Below are positions 35,101-47,140 of a stretch of 64,000 nucleotides of DNA, in pieces. A program made the position numbers and the translations under genes. Position 1 is the first letter of the stretch. Every line of letters begins with the position of its first letter. The notes beneath the pieces are model-generated. The model did not search any database and was not told where the DNA came from. It was given only the letters and a program-made list of their open reading frames with translations. Origin of the DNA: Blasia pusilla (taxonomy: Eukaryota > Marchantiophyta > Marchantiopsida > Blasiales); contig CM114271.1 of assembly GCA_050084515.1 (NCBI GenBank), positions 53,444,001-53,508,000 of the forward strand. Reading direction: 5' to 3'.

Positions 35101-36491
35101 TTTCGGAGGTATCCCGTGTCGAATAGCTACCTGTTCCATCACCGTTTCATATTTCTCACATTCGACCCGTACACTGGGTATATGGTGGCAAGGAAACGAT
35201 GCGCAGAACTCATGCGTACGCAGAGTCTCCATCCCACCTTCTAGCACCGCACTCTATGGTCGCAAGGCTACGACAGGCACTACTTCATGAGTAGACCCTG
35301 CCTCTCTCTCTCTCTCTCTCTCTCTCTCGCACCGTCCAACCACGGGTCTATGGTCGCAAGGCTACGACAGGCACTACTTAATGAGTACAGTCTCTCTCTC
35401 TCTCTCGCAAGAGCAAGAGCATATGCCGATATTCTAACCTGGTAACACCAGACTCGTTGAACACATTCAGTAGCCTTGATTCATTGCCCAAAGCTGCTGC
35501 ACCAGTAAGTAATGTCTATTGGGGATCCCAATAGGTAAAGTAGATGGTGTGGTGAAGAGTTTCTTTGTTGACACTTGGAAGCCCCGCACGAACACGTTTT
35601 TTGGTCAGCACTCACACTATATGAAAGTGTCTCCCTCCTCTCATATGATACCTTCTTCACTTGTTCCTCTCTCTATACCCATCCCAGTCTCAAGCACCGT
35701 CCAACCAGAGCACGGGGTCTATGGTCTCAAGGCTACGACAGGCACTACTTGATGAGTACAGTCTCGTGTTACTGAGAAAGCGGAGTTCTTCGTGTGAATT
35801 TGTGTTCAAGGGAGCGCATGTTTGCGTGGATATAATAGATAGCCCAAAGCTGAAATCAAAATCTTTTCGGGCAGGTGATAGGCCATTCCTCAATGGGCTC
35901 AGTTACAGGACGAACGCATAAGATCGCACAGTTTCTTCGTGTGTCGTAAAAATCGCTCATGCGAGTCCAATTCGAGAGAGGAAGATGAGTAAGATGATGA
36001 AGTACCTTTCCATTGAAGCAGGCCAGGACATCAGGCTTGAAATCCAAGTAGTCCGCGAAATTCAAGCTCTTGGGCAAGTACAGGAATGTCTCTACGACGG
36101 ATTTGGACTTCTCCTGGAATAAGCCAACAACAACCGCATCTGCCTTCGTTCCGGTGACCACTATCTGCAGGACAGAGTATGGCAAGTGAACAAAAACTGT
36201 ACTGGGGGACTGTGGAGGAGAGTCCCAGTGCAGTTCCTTCTTGGTAGACGACCTGGTTAGCCGGGGTGACTGAACTGTATCATCCTTTGGAGCGCCGGCC
36301 TGAATCAAGCTAAAGAAATCGGATCCTTTCCCATCACCTTCTTCCTTGCTGCGAAGGTCCGGGCCTTGATCCAGAGATGAGCCACCTCCGTCTCCCCAAC
36401 CGAATGACTGTGCCCAGGGCTCTGTTAATCCTGCGCCTGAACCGATATCTCCTGTAAGGAAGCCTGCACCGTATGCTAGCAAGGATGACAT
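29121..36491 (-). CDS. PAS-domain hybrid histidine kinase with receiver domain (PHK-like)
   Basis: Soluble sensor kinase of the His-Asp phosphorelay. Inferred exons from the 5' end: 36491-36006, 34211-34114, about 34062-33970, about 33888-33048 (with an internal intron likely around 33545-33290), 32898-32705, 32398-32288, 32009-30856, 30618-30282 and 29417-29121. Most junctions keep phase; the one near 33970/33888 does not, so a boundary there is wrong. Order: N-terminal region of unknown fold; PAS domain around LLKVMPEAVVFVDD; H box FLAMMSHELRTPM; N box LMNLVSNAIKF; about 320 Ser-rich inserted residues; G1 VSDPGVGI (Pro where Thr is usual); G2 GTGLGLAI; receiver with AEDN, LMDVQMP and CKPI. 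No membrane segment is seen. The closest known group is the plant PAS-histidine kinases (PHK) described in moss. ATG at 36491 is the first in frame. Confidence 0.88.
35240..35765. repeat. Triplicated repeat with CT microsatellites inside a kinase intron
   Basis: Three copies of a segment containing TCTATGGT-G/C-GCAAGGCTACGACA or TCTCAAGGCTACGACA followed by GGCACTACTT and ATGAGTA lie at about 35252-35293, 35345-35385 and 35719-35760. The first two are followed by CT runs. They sit in the 1.8-kb intron between kinase exons 36491-36006 and 34211-34114. Confidence 0.85.
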
Positions 36492-38661
36492 CGACAACTT
36501 CTGGACTTTTCCCTACTGTTGTGGAGCAACGGATACCCACCATCCATTGGCTTCATGCTCCTGGGTTCTGACCAGCCGAACGCTGGCGTCCATTCTTTCT
36601 CTATGACTGGGCGAATTGTTTCAAGCCTGAAAGTAGACACTTTTTCCACTACTTCTCCTTAAATGAGCACTTCCAATGACGCAACTTCCACAATCGGATC
36701 ACCCATGCTAGTCTTACATAGAAACACCTGCATGCCCAAAAACGGGCCTTCGTGCACTAATCTCTCTTGGGATCAAAGTATTGCATAAGGAAGGCTTCGA
36801 TTACTATCGCACCACATTTTCATCTCCTCGTCCGTTTCGATTCCGTCTTGTGAAACCAGAAACGAGCCCAACGACAGCCTCTCATGTCTCCGCGTCCCCG
36901 TTTCAGCGCTCTCTACGTGATCCCACTCCCACGCCCAAGGATTGCCACCCAGTCCCGTAGCACTCTGTTCTTGACTGATCCTCTCATGAATTAGCCCCGA
37001 TCGAACCTGTAGCCGCGGATTCTTTCCTACTCTGGTCCATGCAATTGTCTCCAAAGAGATGGAGACGGGACCAAAATCAAAGCAAATGCAGGCACCGGAG
37101 GTGAAGGCACCTTTGCAGACCAGAGACTGGCGAACGTCGCACCGGTGGCAGAGTACGAGATCGATGGAGACGTCGAAACCTCAACGTGCGACGAGTCTCG
37201 AATGGTGAAGCAGTACGCCCTCACTGTTCATGCCGAAAAGAACACAGGAGTTGGTATCCCACCATCGACAGGACTCACAATCTTCTTGCTCCTTCGGTTC
37301 GTTCACACTCCAGTGCTGCTGCTGTAACACGGTAATTGGAAAGAAACAGATCCTGATTGTCATTTCATTCTGAGCCCAGGTGGCTCGGGGAATCACGTTG
37401 ATTCACTCGCCCGCCTGCTGCCAATGCCCCAGGCTAGCAGGGGCCGCTACCGTGGCTCAGGACCTTCGAAGCTGGAGATTCCTTGCCCGTCAGGAGGGAG
37501 GGGAATCGGAAGTCGGGCAGTTGAAGACGGAAAGATAGCATCGATCCGTAACGGCACTCCCGGCCATAGAATTCACATTGTGGAGCGGTGGTGGTGCGGC
37601 CAGGCCATGGCTGGGACCCAGAAGCAGCGTTCCCGGCCCCAAAAGACGGCGATCTCCTCAACTACTCGTTCTGTGTACAGTTCACGATGGGGTTCTTTGT
37701 CATCTGCTCCTTGTGGTTTCTATCTCGCTCATCACGCCCGACTATCCCAGCTAATTGTCGTCTGCTCTTGTCGGTTTCTGACTCTATCTCGCTCCAAGAG
37801 TTGAAAGTAGAACCGCCCGAGACGACACCAACTTATGGTCCGGTTATCTCAGCTAAACGACACGCCTTACTTTCAGCGCCTACTCCGTGGAATTCTCGGC
37901 GCTGTCTATACCCTTTCTTTTCCCATCCGCGGGGGCGTCGGGAAAGCCGTACGTCCTTCATGAAGGCCAGCGATACACAGCGAACGCGGCTCAGGGCACT
38001 CAAGAACTCCCCGACGGTTGGTTCGGCCAGGCATGGCCCGGATCGTGTTTATCCGCTGGAAATCCATCCTGCCGCGGCTTTTCACAGATTCCGTGGGATG
38101 GTTCGAGATTAGTCAAAGTAATTAGTCGTCCGATTGCGGACGGTTATTGCAAGGACGAAGTGGATATTCCCGACCCTGCCGAGTCGGACTCTCATGAGAC
38201 GTGCCCCACGCCCCAGCAGTCCCGAGCATACGTAACCACCCCATCTTATCCTCTCCGCCATCCCATACTTCTTTCCTTCCTTCCAAACGTTTCTTTCTTT
38301 GCTTGCTTGCTTGCACCCTCTGGCGCCGGTCTGGCGCCGGCCACCCACCGACCCGCGACCCCATCCCATGCCCGCACGCACTCACTTACCTCTTTTCAGC
38401 AGCCAGACCTGATCTTTCTTTGGGAGTCATGGTAAGCTTGCTGCGCTAACCGAGGAACGCACATCGCTCATGATCGCTGTCGCCTTTTTGGTGCCCCCGC
38501 AGAAAGAACATCTTCTCTAGTCTGTCAGGCGCGGAGCCCTCCAGAGTCTAGTTCCGATGGGATGCCAACGCCCCCTTCTGGAAAGTTCGTGCCCATTCCT
38601 TCTCGCCTTCGGATTATTTTTTATTTATTTATTTATTAAAAATTTCTCGCCTTCGGATCAG
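36492..38661. other. Upstream region of the kinase gene and intergenic DNA
   Basis: No protein is recognised. The part next to 36491 should hold the promoter and 5' UTR of the minus-strand kinase. Sequence from 37400 to 38660 is GC-rich with many short overlapping frames. A TTTA microsatellite lies at about 38619-38640. Confidence 0.45.
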
Positions 38662-38880
38662 GGTCCGGGGAGTTTTTTCGTGACAACCGGTACATTTCCG
38701 GTCTCTACAAACCCGAGCGGCAACTTCATTCCAGCCGGTTAAACAGGTACGAATACGAAGGACACCCTCCCTGAACTTTCGGTTTTTGGCCGGTAAGTGA
38801 CGACCTGAATCGTAAATTCTCAGATTCTTCCGGCCAGCTCAACACGTAACCCCGTTCTCCCCGGACATTGCTTCGGATCA
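38662..38880 (+). repeat. Short dispersed repeat, copy 2
   Basis: Partner of 7256-7441, in the same orientation. The left end has GGTCCGGGGAGTTTTTTCG and ACAACCGGTACAT. The right end has CGTAACCCCGTTCTCCCCGG and CATTGCTT. It is about 30 bp longer than copy 1 because the middle has diverged. No open frame of note. Confidence 0.55.
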
Positions 38881-41459
38881 GTTGGTTTGTCCCCACCCCA
38901 CGTCACCCCAACCCAACCCAACTTTCTCTCCCACCGATGCTTTCATCGTCCAGGTTCTACAGTGTTCTCTACCAGTCCATGTCCACCTCCCCTTCTGCGT
39001 CCTCCAGCTTTGTCCAGAGTCCCGGCCCGACGTGTCCGTCCCCGGCCTCGCGCCTATTCATCAACTTTGCTCGGGTCCCCGGCACCCGAGCAGAGTTCTC
39101 GCCACGTTCGTCACCTTAACACGCGTGTTGCCCCCCCCCCTGTACAAGCGACTGCCGTTCTGTCCTCCATCGCTGGACGGACACCTAATTAAGGACTGCC
39201 GACCACTCCGTCGTGTAGGAGCGAGCGAACTGCGCATCATCCATAGGCAGCCCGCACTGCAGGCGATCCCGTAAAGAGCCCGCAGCCCCACCGGCGAAAA
39301 CTCCCGGTACAGTTGACTGGGATCTGCCGGCAAAGTTTCACGGGTCCAGTGCGGACAAGAGGTCAACGCGGAGTGCAGTGGCGCCCGTCCCTTTGACTTC
39401 GACCGGAGCTCTCTCGTCCATGCCCGGCCGGCTGTCGCTGTCGGACGGACGACTCGCCATACAGATCTCGACACGGTGGGCCTGCACGGTTCCGTATGGG
39501 ATGGGATTCCCGTCTGCTCCTTCCGGATAAAGAGGTAACGACCGTACCGCCCTCCTCTGGCGATCCAGCGATTGTACAGCACGCGTCCCTCAGTCCGTAG
39601 CCGCAGTCACAGTCGGCGGTATACAGTTGGGGTTCGCTCAAGCTCCGGTTCCTTTGCGTAAGGCAGACAATAGTTGGCAACTTGGCACCTTTCTGGCATA
39701 TACCGGAGACCAGTGGGTGGCCATATCCCGATGACGTCGCCTTTCTTTCCATAAAGGAGAAAGACGACCTACGTAAGCAAGGCGGTGGCTGTTATGGTTT
39801 GTACTACTCTCCTCCGCGTTCAAGGAAAAAGAATAAAAATAAATAAATGCAAAGTTTCATGTGTTAATCATATATTCATTTTATTAAATAGCTTTGCATA
39901 GTGGTACGTAGAGTGAAAGATTGTATAAGTTCATGTGATTTTTATATTGAGTTACCATTTTAAATAAAACAAAAAGTGTTTTCTTATTGAAGATATAGGA
40001 TGGGAGATGAAATTAAATTATTCTTCTTATGCATATTTTCATTTTTGTTATTTACGTAAGCATTTCTTTTTTATGTGTTGTACACATACACATCGCTTAT
40101 CACATTTATATACTACACAACACCAATTTTCCCAACACACGAGTCGATCCATACATAAACGAAATACACTCACACATATACATTGAGATCACACAACAAA
40201 AATCAGAGTAAAAACGACTCAACGACTCATCTGGCCTAAAATTCCACTCATAAATCTACATTGGCATATTGAGCCACATCCACCCTTTGGTATGATGGAA
40301 TCCGGATGCTAGTATCCTAGTTCTTACACACATAGGCAAGAGATGTGCTCCTAAGGCTCAACATGAGAAAGATGGCTAGGGAAAGCCATACTTTTCCCTT
40401 ATATAGCCTCTTCCCCTAAAAATAGTCATCCCCTTAGTTACCTCCATGCACATGTTACTAGGGAATTTTTGACTTGCTCAACAGGTCACTTGACTGTCAA
40501 AGACCAAAATAGGGAAATCGTCAGAAACAAATTTTTGTATACAATAAACTTGATGTCAACTTCATCTGACACCTTACGACGAAGCTACAGCCAACATTCC
40601 GTTGTCTCGCTATCGCTATGTCATCGACGCGATAGAACTCTACATGTCAATAAACTAAGATGTGACACAAGATGTATATTTTAAATTTATTTTTAAGGAT
40701 GTATTTTATAACCTTTTGCCTTGTCATATGGCATGTCTCATGTAATGAGCTCACTAATACTAGGATTACCTTTTATTAATAGAAATAGAGAACATATGAC
40801 TATCCTCTTGTGAAGAATTTGTAGATTTGATAGGTGAGGTGGATGATCTTATGTTTAATTTTTTTTCTTAGTTTGGAAGCAATATTGCCGCCCATCTACC
40901 CAATTTGGTCTCACCCTAGTTTGCATATCAAATTATGAAACCATCGAGATCTCCAAGCTAAAAATAATTTATAGTAAAAATAACACTAATCATATGGATT
41001 TTATGAATACATGGACTCCAAAATTATGATTCATCCATGGAGATTTCTAATATGAAGTCATATATTGTTCTAGTCTACACAAGCTACCATAACACATAAT
41101 ATAAGTTAATGCGGAAGATATAGTCATTCTTCATCTCTATAATATCGATGGGTCATCACAATAGTTTTGATAAATCAATAAAACTAATATGCTATGCTTG
41201 TGATCTTTAAGAGGAAGACATACATCTTAAGATCCTATTGAATTTCCCTAATATGCGATATAATTAGGGCCAAAGTTATAATACCTAAAAAATGCTTAGT
41301 TCCTTGTATTTAGGAGCATTGCAATCCCAATATATACAGTGGGGGTTTGCCTTCTTCAAATCAATCGGAGGGATGCTTAGACCTTGTTATATTCATTTTT
41401 AGTGGAGGAGAGAATATCCACTCGATGCATTTGGAGAGGTTGTACATTGGGTGCGATAG
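38881..41459. other. GC-rich then AT-rich intergenic DNA
   Basis: The region 38881-39830 is GC-rich with an unrecognised minus-strand open frame (39061-39582) and a C-run at 39130-39139. After about 39830 base composition changes sharply to AT-rich and remains so toward 46 kb. No gene is recognised. Confidence 0.45.
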
Positions 41460-41840
41460 ATAAAGGATAACGTGTTATGGAAGAGTGCAACCTATAGTTG
41501 AGTTTATCCCCAATTCAAGGCTTTTTTTAGTCATTTTGAGGAACTTACCATTTTGAGTAAGTTTTATTGACTTAGTCGACTTTTATTTTGGGAAAGTGCC
41601 TCTTGACTTACTCTTATGGATTAGTATTGAGAGGGTGATATGTTTGGATACTTCACTAAGGAGAGAGCTTGGGGTAAGTCAAAGAGGGTATATTTAAGAA
41701 AGGAGTTTGGAGATCTCATTCACTCTTTGTTGAACCTTCTTTCTTAAGGTGGCAGAGCAATGATGCTCTTTGTCGTGCAAGTAACATAAAACTCTTATCA
41801 TGAGAATAATATTAGAGAGAGGTATAGAGAGTAAGTGAGT
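41460..41840 (+). repeat. Old, diverged LTR-like solo copy
   Basis: It follows the LTR-like sequence at 46535-47140 in the same order: GAGGAACTTACCATTTTGAG, a GACTT-TATTTT segment, CTTGACTTACTC, GAGAGAGCTTGGGG, TCATTCACTCTTTGTTGAAC and a GAGTAA-ACATAAAACTCTTATCATGAGA segment matching the GTGTAACCCAAGCCTCTCATTAGGAG region. There are many substitutions, so this is an older insertion of the same family. Confidence 0.65.
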
Positions 41841-43833
41841 GTTTTGATTTTTTAGATATTGGAGATCTTTTAGGTAAATGATCGAATGTATGTTTGGATT
41901 CCGTGATTAAATGTGATATCTAATTTTATGAATGTATGGATAATAATAATAATAATGTATGTTGTGTAGTGACGTGTAAATACAATTAAGACAATCCCCA
42001 TCACACACTCCGAATGATTGTGGAAAAAAATATTTGAAAAATGATAGGGGATACAATAGAAAATGTTCTTATTGATAGTCGTGTAAAGGCCTATGTCTAA
42101 CTTGTATTTAAAAGGAGACATATTAGTGCTATGACACAAAAGAAATAGTTATTACTAAGACTAACGAAAATATAATTCATTAAATAACATTATTTATCCC
42201 TTGAGTCCAAAGGCCTCTTGGTATTTTTCCCCCTTTAGAAAGCATGGAACAACAATTTCAATGCAACCACTTGTTTCCTAGTTAATATGTGTATGCACAA
42301 CATCACCAAATATGCTTTCCTTGAATGGTGAATTGAATGAGCACTTTGAGCATTCTGCCCCTCCCTTAACCTTCCTCATGGATCCCACCCCACCTTGCCT
42401 TGATGCCTTCCCTCCATGATCGAATAGTCTGTCAACGTTTGATGATGCCCTCTTGCATCTATACATTACCATTACCCACATCTAATGATTGCTCAAGTGA
42501 AGGAATCCCCTAATCTCTAGATCCCCCACAACCAATAAGTTATGATGATGGGAGAACGCTATCTGATCCCATGTGGATAGATCAGATTTCACCTCAAAGA
42601 AACAAGAATGAAAAGACCTTCGATGCTTTCCTCAAACTTTGCTGCTTGGATGAATATTTTGGCTAGATTATCCACCTTTTATAATTTTTTTTTGGAGATT
42701 ATTGGCAAAAGCAAGTACTTGTTGGCTTCTTTTATTGTAATTGCTTTTAGAACAAAATTAACAAGAAATAACCTAGCAAGCCTTTCAGGTTAACAAAGGA
42801 TAAATTTGATATTTGAGTGACTCAATCAAAACAACACGAAAATATTCCAAACCGTCGTCTATATTATTATTGAAGAATCCCTTCTTGATTTTTGAAAGAA
42901 GACAAAGAAAGGTAATAACTTCTCAAAAGAGGAATAAAAAATACAAAAAAGAATGAAAGAAAGAAAATGATTAGCTAACGCAAACACCGACTCAACTAGT
43001 TACACGATTGATAGTCTCAAACAAATCTCAAAAGAACACAAGTGGTTGAATATATTGCACCATGCATATTATTTATTTAGGGTAAAAAAAGTTAGGAGAT
43101 ATCACTATTTCAATTCTAGTGCGAGCGAATGGATGGGAAAATCTTGAGAATGTCCTTCATCCTTTAGGGTTCCATGCCCATTCTCTATGTTCCTCGGGAA
43201 CTAGTGTGGCGGCCCCATATAGGTACGAGTTGTTAATTTGATCGTGGTTCTCAATGTGAGTGTACAACAGTAAAATCTTGTCATGGACCAATGCGAAGTG
43301 CTTTCTTAAGTATTGTGTTTTTGTCATTTTGGGCTAGTGTAAGAATCCGGTTACAATCTTCTCCCTTTGTGCCATTCGACACTTTGCCCGTCATTGAATA
43401 AAAATAGTGGTTTGAATAAAAAAAAAACATAACAAAAAATGACGAAAAACCACATTTCCAGAGCAGGAATATGTGGTTGTGTAGAGATTGTAGGGATGAT
43501 ATCTGGATTTGTTTAAGGATATTTGTTTAAGTTTTTGTTGAGCATACAACTTTTGTAGAATTTATATGGTGAATGTTAACATTGGTAAAGAATGTTTATC
43601 ATTGAACGCACAAAAAATAGTAGTATATTTCAATAGAGTAAATCCACATGGTGGACTGGAGTAATGACAGAAAATCTTTGTGTTGACAGAGTGGTGTTCA
43701 TTGCCACAATGCTCATGTATGAAATAAAGTTGCTTTGTAACTACATATAGTGCCTCATATTCATCGTTGCTCAAACCAGGTCTTGAAGGCGGTTGCTAAG
43801 GCTAGCACAAGAGGTTTATCACTACACATCTGT
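41841..43833. other. AT-rich DNA without a recognisable gene
   Basis: AT-rich on both strands with an ATAATAATAATAAT microsatellite near 41940. Frames at 42278-42481 and 42608-42793 show no recognisable domain. Confidence 0.45.
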
Positions 43834-46041
43834 TCAATTCGTTGTGTGAAAGAACATAGCAGCTTGAAGGAATCTTTGATGATGGCGGATAGTTGTCTCA
43901 TGATGAGAGATGTGATCGTGATGACTCTGACGTTCCTCCTCAAGTTGGTGCTGGAGTTGCAACATTTTCATGTTGCCAATCTCATCCTTCTCTTGAAGTA
44001 TCATAAGCTCCATGTGTAGTTCCTGATTGTCTACATAAAGGCTCTCAATACTTGCTGCAATTGCATCTCGTAGGTCACTATCACTTGATGTAGATGAGCC
44101 TCTGTTTGGAGGTCTGGTAGATCTGGCTGCCCTTGTCGAAGATGACCATCTCATGGTTGGGGCGCGTCCTAAATGCGGTATGTGAGTCTTGTTTTCCTGG
44201 AAAATTGAGAAAATGGCAATGTAATGAAATAGTACAGCAGCCTCTGTACAATTATCATATATAGTAAAAAAGTTAACAAACTCAAGGTGTAAATGAAGGG
44301 AAAATGTGATTGCTGGGGGAAAAATCAAAAGTAAGTAAAACATGAACTGTACTCAATAAACCTCATCATCAGAGGACATTGCTGAAACCCTGACGGAAAA
44401 AACTGATGTAAGAAATCACTCTTTGTGCCTGTAACAAAATACATACATAACATGTTGAGAAAAAAGAAAATTTGACTGGAATTTTCAAATGCAATACAGA
44501 ATACAAAACTACGACATGACTCTAAATATCCATACAAAAGACAATCGGTAAAATCAAATAATTACGGCAAGTAATACATAAACAAAACAATAAGGAAAAC
44601 ACATAGGAGTAGAGATACAAACATCAAACATGAAAGCAAACATAGATAATTCTAAATGAACTGCAAGAATGTAGATTTTATCTAGTACCAAGATCATTCC
44701 ACTTAAACATGGAAACCTCAATACTACGGCAATAAACAACACATTCTCTTCAAAAGTGCATATCAGAAAAAAATAATAATAAATTTTATTATGTGGATGG
44801 AGGAGATAATAGGAAAAATGGAAACAACAGGAAAATGGAAAAAATGCCATAGCCATGGCAAAAATGACATATGAAGGTAAGCATGCTAGGGTTATATCCT
44901 AATTGGACTCTCTAATGTAGGTATGCGATCAAGGTGTAAAGACAGTAAGGGACTAATATGTATTTCATGACGTTTAGTATGTCAGATGTCTTTTTGTCTC
45001 TTTACTGGTGAAAGAAAAGTGGGCGGAGAAGTAGATCCTCCAGTATGTGTAGAATAATGCGTGTGGACAGTATCTATATCCTCTAAATCATCAAGGTCAA
45101 TGATTGCTGGAGGTGCTGGATCAGGCTGAGTATTAAGTAGGAGCCCAGCTCTTTATGCTTCATTCATTCTGTGAATGAGAATCGTAGCTTGTGCGGAGGT
45201 TAGATCAATAACTCTCTCAACTAGGACTAGGAGCAGGTGTCTCAATTCAATAAGTTGGGGAAGTCTTATCCTCCCAGAAATAGCCATGAATTCAATTGTA
45301 GCGGCCCTCTTCGTTAACTTTGAAGGATCAAACTGTATGGATTTGAACATCAAAGTTTCTTTCTGCACACCTGCAATCAATGAACACAATGTTTAAGATT
45401 ACCATCAGATCTTCCCCAAATAACAATAGCAAAATGAATGAAAAAGGGTAGTTCACCATCTGATGCTGGTGGCGCGCTATGTACAGATTTGAACTCTTCA
45501 GTCTAGCATTTTGCTTCATCTATCAGTTTGAACATTTTTTTTTTTTGTTATACCATTCTCCCAAGCAATGGGGAGTACACCCAAGTTATCAGTGTATTGC
45601 ATTTGGGCTATAGTTGGCTTTGTGTCGATTATTGGAACAAGATTGGCTCCTCGTGGTATATCAACAAGAAGTAGTCTAGCATAATCAGCACTCACAGTAG
45701 GGACCTGGTACATAACAAAAATAAGTGAGGAGATAAACATTTGTGATTTTTAATATACATAAAAATAAATAAATCTGTAGAAACAAATAGACAGAAAGCA
45801 AAAATCTAAAAGTACTCACTGATGATCTAACATCCAAGCTTGATGTTGGTCTTCTTATCTACGTCGCTAGTTGCTGTAGTATCTCATGTTGTGCTGAACT
45901 ACCAAGGGGTGTTGGTGGGACCACGATTGCATCTGTAGATCTTTCACTCTGGTTCCTATATGACGGAGTTCTTCTACTAATGTCCTCATCATCATCAGAG
46001 AAGTTGAGGGCACGTGAACTTTGTTGTAATCTGTCAGTCAT
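43834..46041 (-). CDS. Unrecognised spliced ORFs, possibly one gene
   Basis: Several minus-strand segments look like exons: 46041-45863 (starts MTDRLQQSSRALNF, acidic), about 45706-45560 (VPTVSADYARLLLVDIPRG, preceded by CAG), about 45370-45153 (KETLMFKSIQFDPSKLTKRA, ending in a stop) and about 44200-43834 (DLRDAIAASIESLYVDNQEL then a Gln/Glu/His-rich heptad-like stretch suggesting a coiled coil). I recognise none of them. They lie downstream of, and in the same direction as, a PIF1-like helicase fragment, so they may be accessory genes of a Helitron or other element, or a host gene. Splice links between the pieces are not established. Confidence 0.3.
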
Positions 46042-46101
46042 TCTAAAGTGGACAAAGGGCAAAACATGATGATGTGAGAAGTCTCCATGTTAAATTCAAG
46101 A

Positions 46102-46530
46102 TTATGATTTCTGGCCAGACACTCTCAAATCCAGCGGTGTCAATTGACCTAAAATCCTGAGATTACTCCGAGAGCAAACCCTTGATAACATCACATATAT
46201 CATACCATGGATGAAGGCTTTTCTTAGCACCACCAGACACTTACCATGGATAGTACATCTTTGTGATTTGTGTGCTGTCATTGCATAACCTAACATAAGT
46301 GGAAATGTGCTCTTCACAAATTTCTGTCTTCCACTACCATGGATAATCTCACAAATACTCCTTCTTACCTTCACTAGATTCTGATTCAATGTTAACTTTA
46401 TAACAATCACCTTTATACTTGTGTTATGGAAAGTAAACTCAGAAACAAAACCTTCACTCCCATTTGCAACTCCTCTAGGTAAGTCTAAGTTTGAGGTTAA
46501 GATAACCCGACAGCCAGTAGCTAAAAATGG
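46102..46530 (-). pseudogene. PIF1-like DNA helicase, C-terminal fragment
   Basis: About 142 residues read in one frame with a stop at 46102. Visible superfamily-1 helicase features are GCRVILTSNLDLPRGVANGS (typical of PIF1 just before the last motifs), FPLMLGYAMTAHKSQ (motif V region; the usual Gly after Gln is Arg) and YVMLSRVCSRSNLRIL (motif VI region). The reading frame is cut on its 5' side at 46534, where an LTR-like repeat begins, so the ATPase core is missing. PIF1-type helicases occur both as host genes and as the helicase part of Helitrons; the fragment alone does not decide between these. Confidence 0.75.
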
Positions 46531-46534
46531 GATG

Positions 46535-47140
46535 TGTCACGTCCTTTAGGATAGATCGGTGAGATCTAGTAGAGCGTCTTCAAGAGTAGTGGAGGACAGG
46601 CCTAGGAGGTCGAGGATGACCTGCTGAGGCCCCGGGAAACCTGAGAGAGCAGATTTCCCCTTCGTTTTGGCTCATTTGGAGCCATATTGAGGAACTTACT
46701 ATTTCAAGTAAGTACCATTTTGAGTATATGATCGACTTTCTATTTTTGGTAAGTGGCCCTTGACCTCCTACATCAGGTCAAGAGCCAAAGAGGTGACTTG
46801 GGAGAATAGGTTACCATGGAGAGAGCTTGGGAGAGGGGAGGGGTATATATCCCAAGGAGAGAGAGCTTGAGAGCTCATTCTCTCTTTGTTGAACCTCTTG
46901 GCATGAGGCGGCGGAGCTATGGTCCCTTTCCTTGTGAGTGTAACCCAAGCCTCTCATTAGGAGAGTGGGTTTGGTTTGACATGAGAGAGAGTGCATACCT
47001 TTGAGAGCTATGGTGTGAGATTGTGTAGAGAGAGATTGGATCTTACTTTACAAAGAGAGAATGAGAGAATGATAGAAAGAGAGAATGCGAGAATGAGAGA
47101 GTGAGAGAGCTTCATGGGGGAGCTCGCTGGTCACTCACTG
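46535..47140 (+). repeat. LTR-like terminal repeat of the methyltransferase-bearing element
   Basis: Begins TGTCACGTCC and is closely matched in reverse orientation at 59577-59010. Shared blocks include GAGGAACTTACTATTT, CCCTTGACCTCCTACATCAG, GGTTACCATGGAGAGAG and GAGGCGGCGGAGCTATGGT, ending around CTCGCTGGTCACT. A TATA-like GGGGTATATATCCC near 46842 may be its promoter. No matching copy was found at the 3' side of the same element, so LTR is a working label. The small open frame inside is conserved in both copies but is not obviously a protein. Confidence 0.65.

Noticed and set aside
35297-35406. CT runs as a possible CRISPR-like or satellite array
   Set aside because: Simple microsatellites with three flanking repeats; no regular spacers, and a eukaryotic context.
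39061-39582. 173-residue minus-strand open frame
   Set aside because: GC-rich region where long frames occur by chance; no recognisable motif, no start context and competing frames on both strands.
46816-47004. Small open frame conserved in both LTR-like copies
   Set aside because: Its conservation is explained by the near-identity of the repeats themselves; there is no recognised protein.
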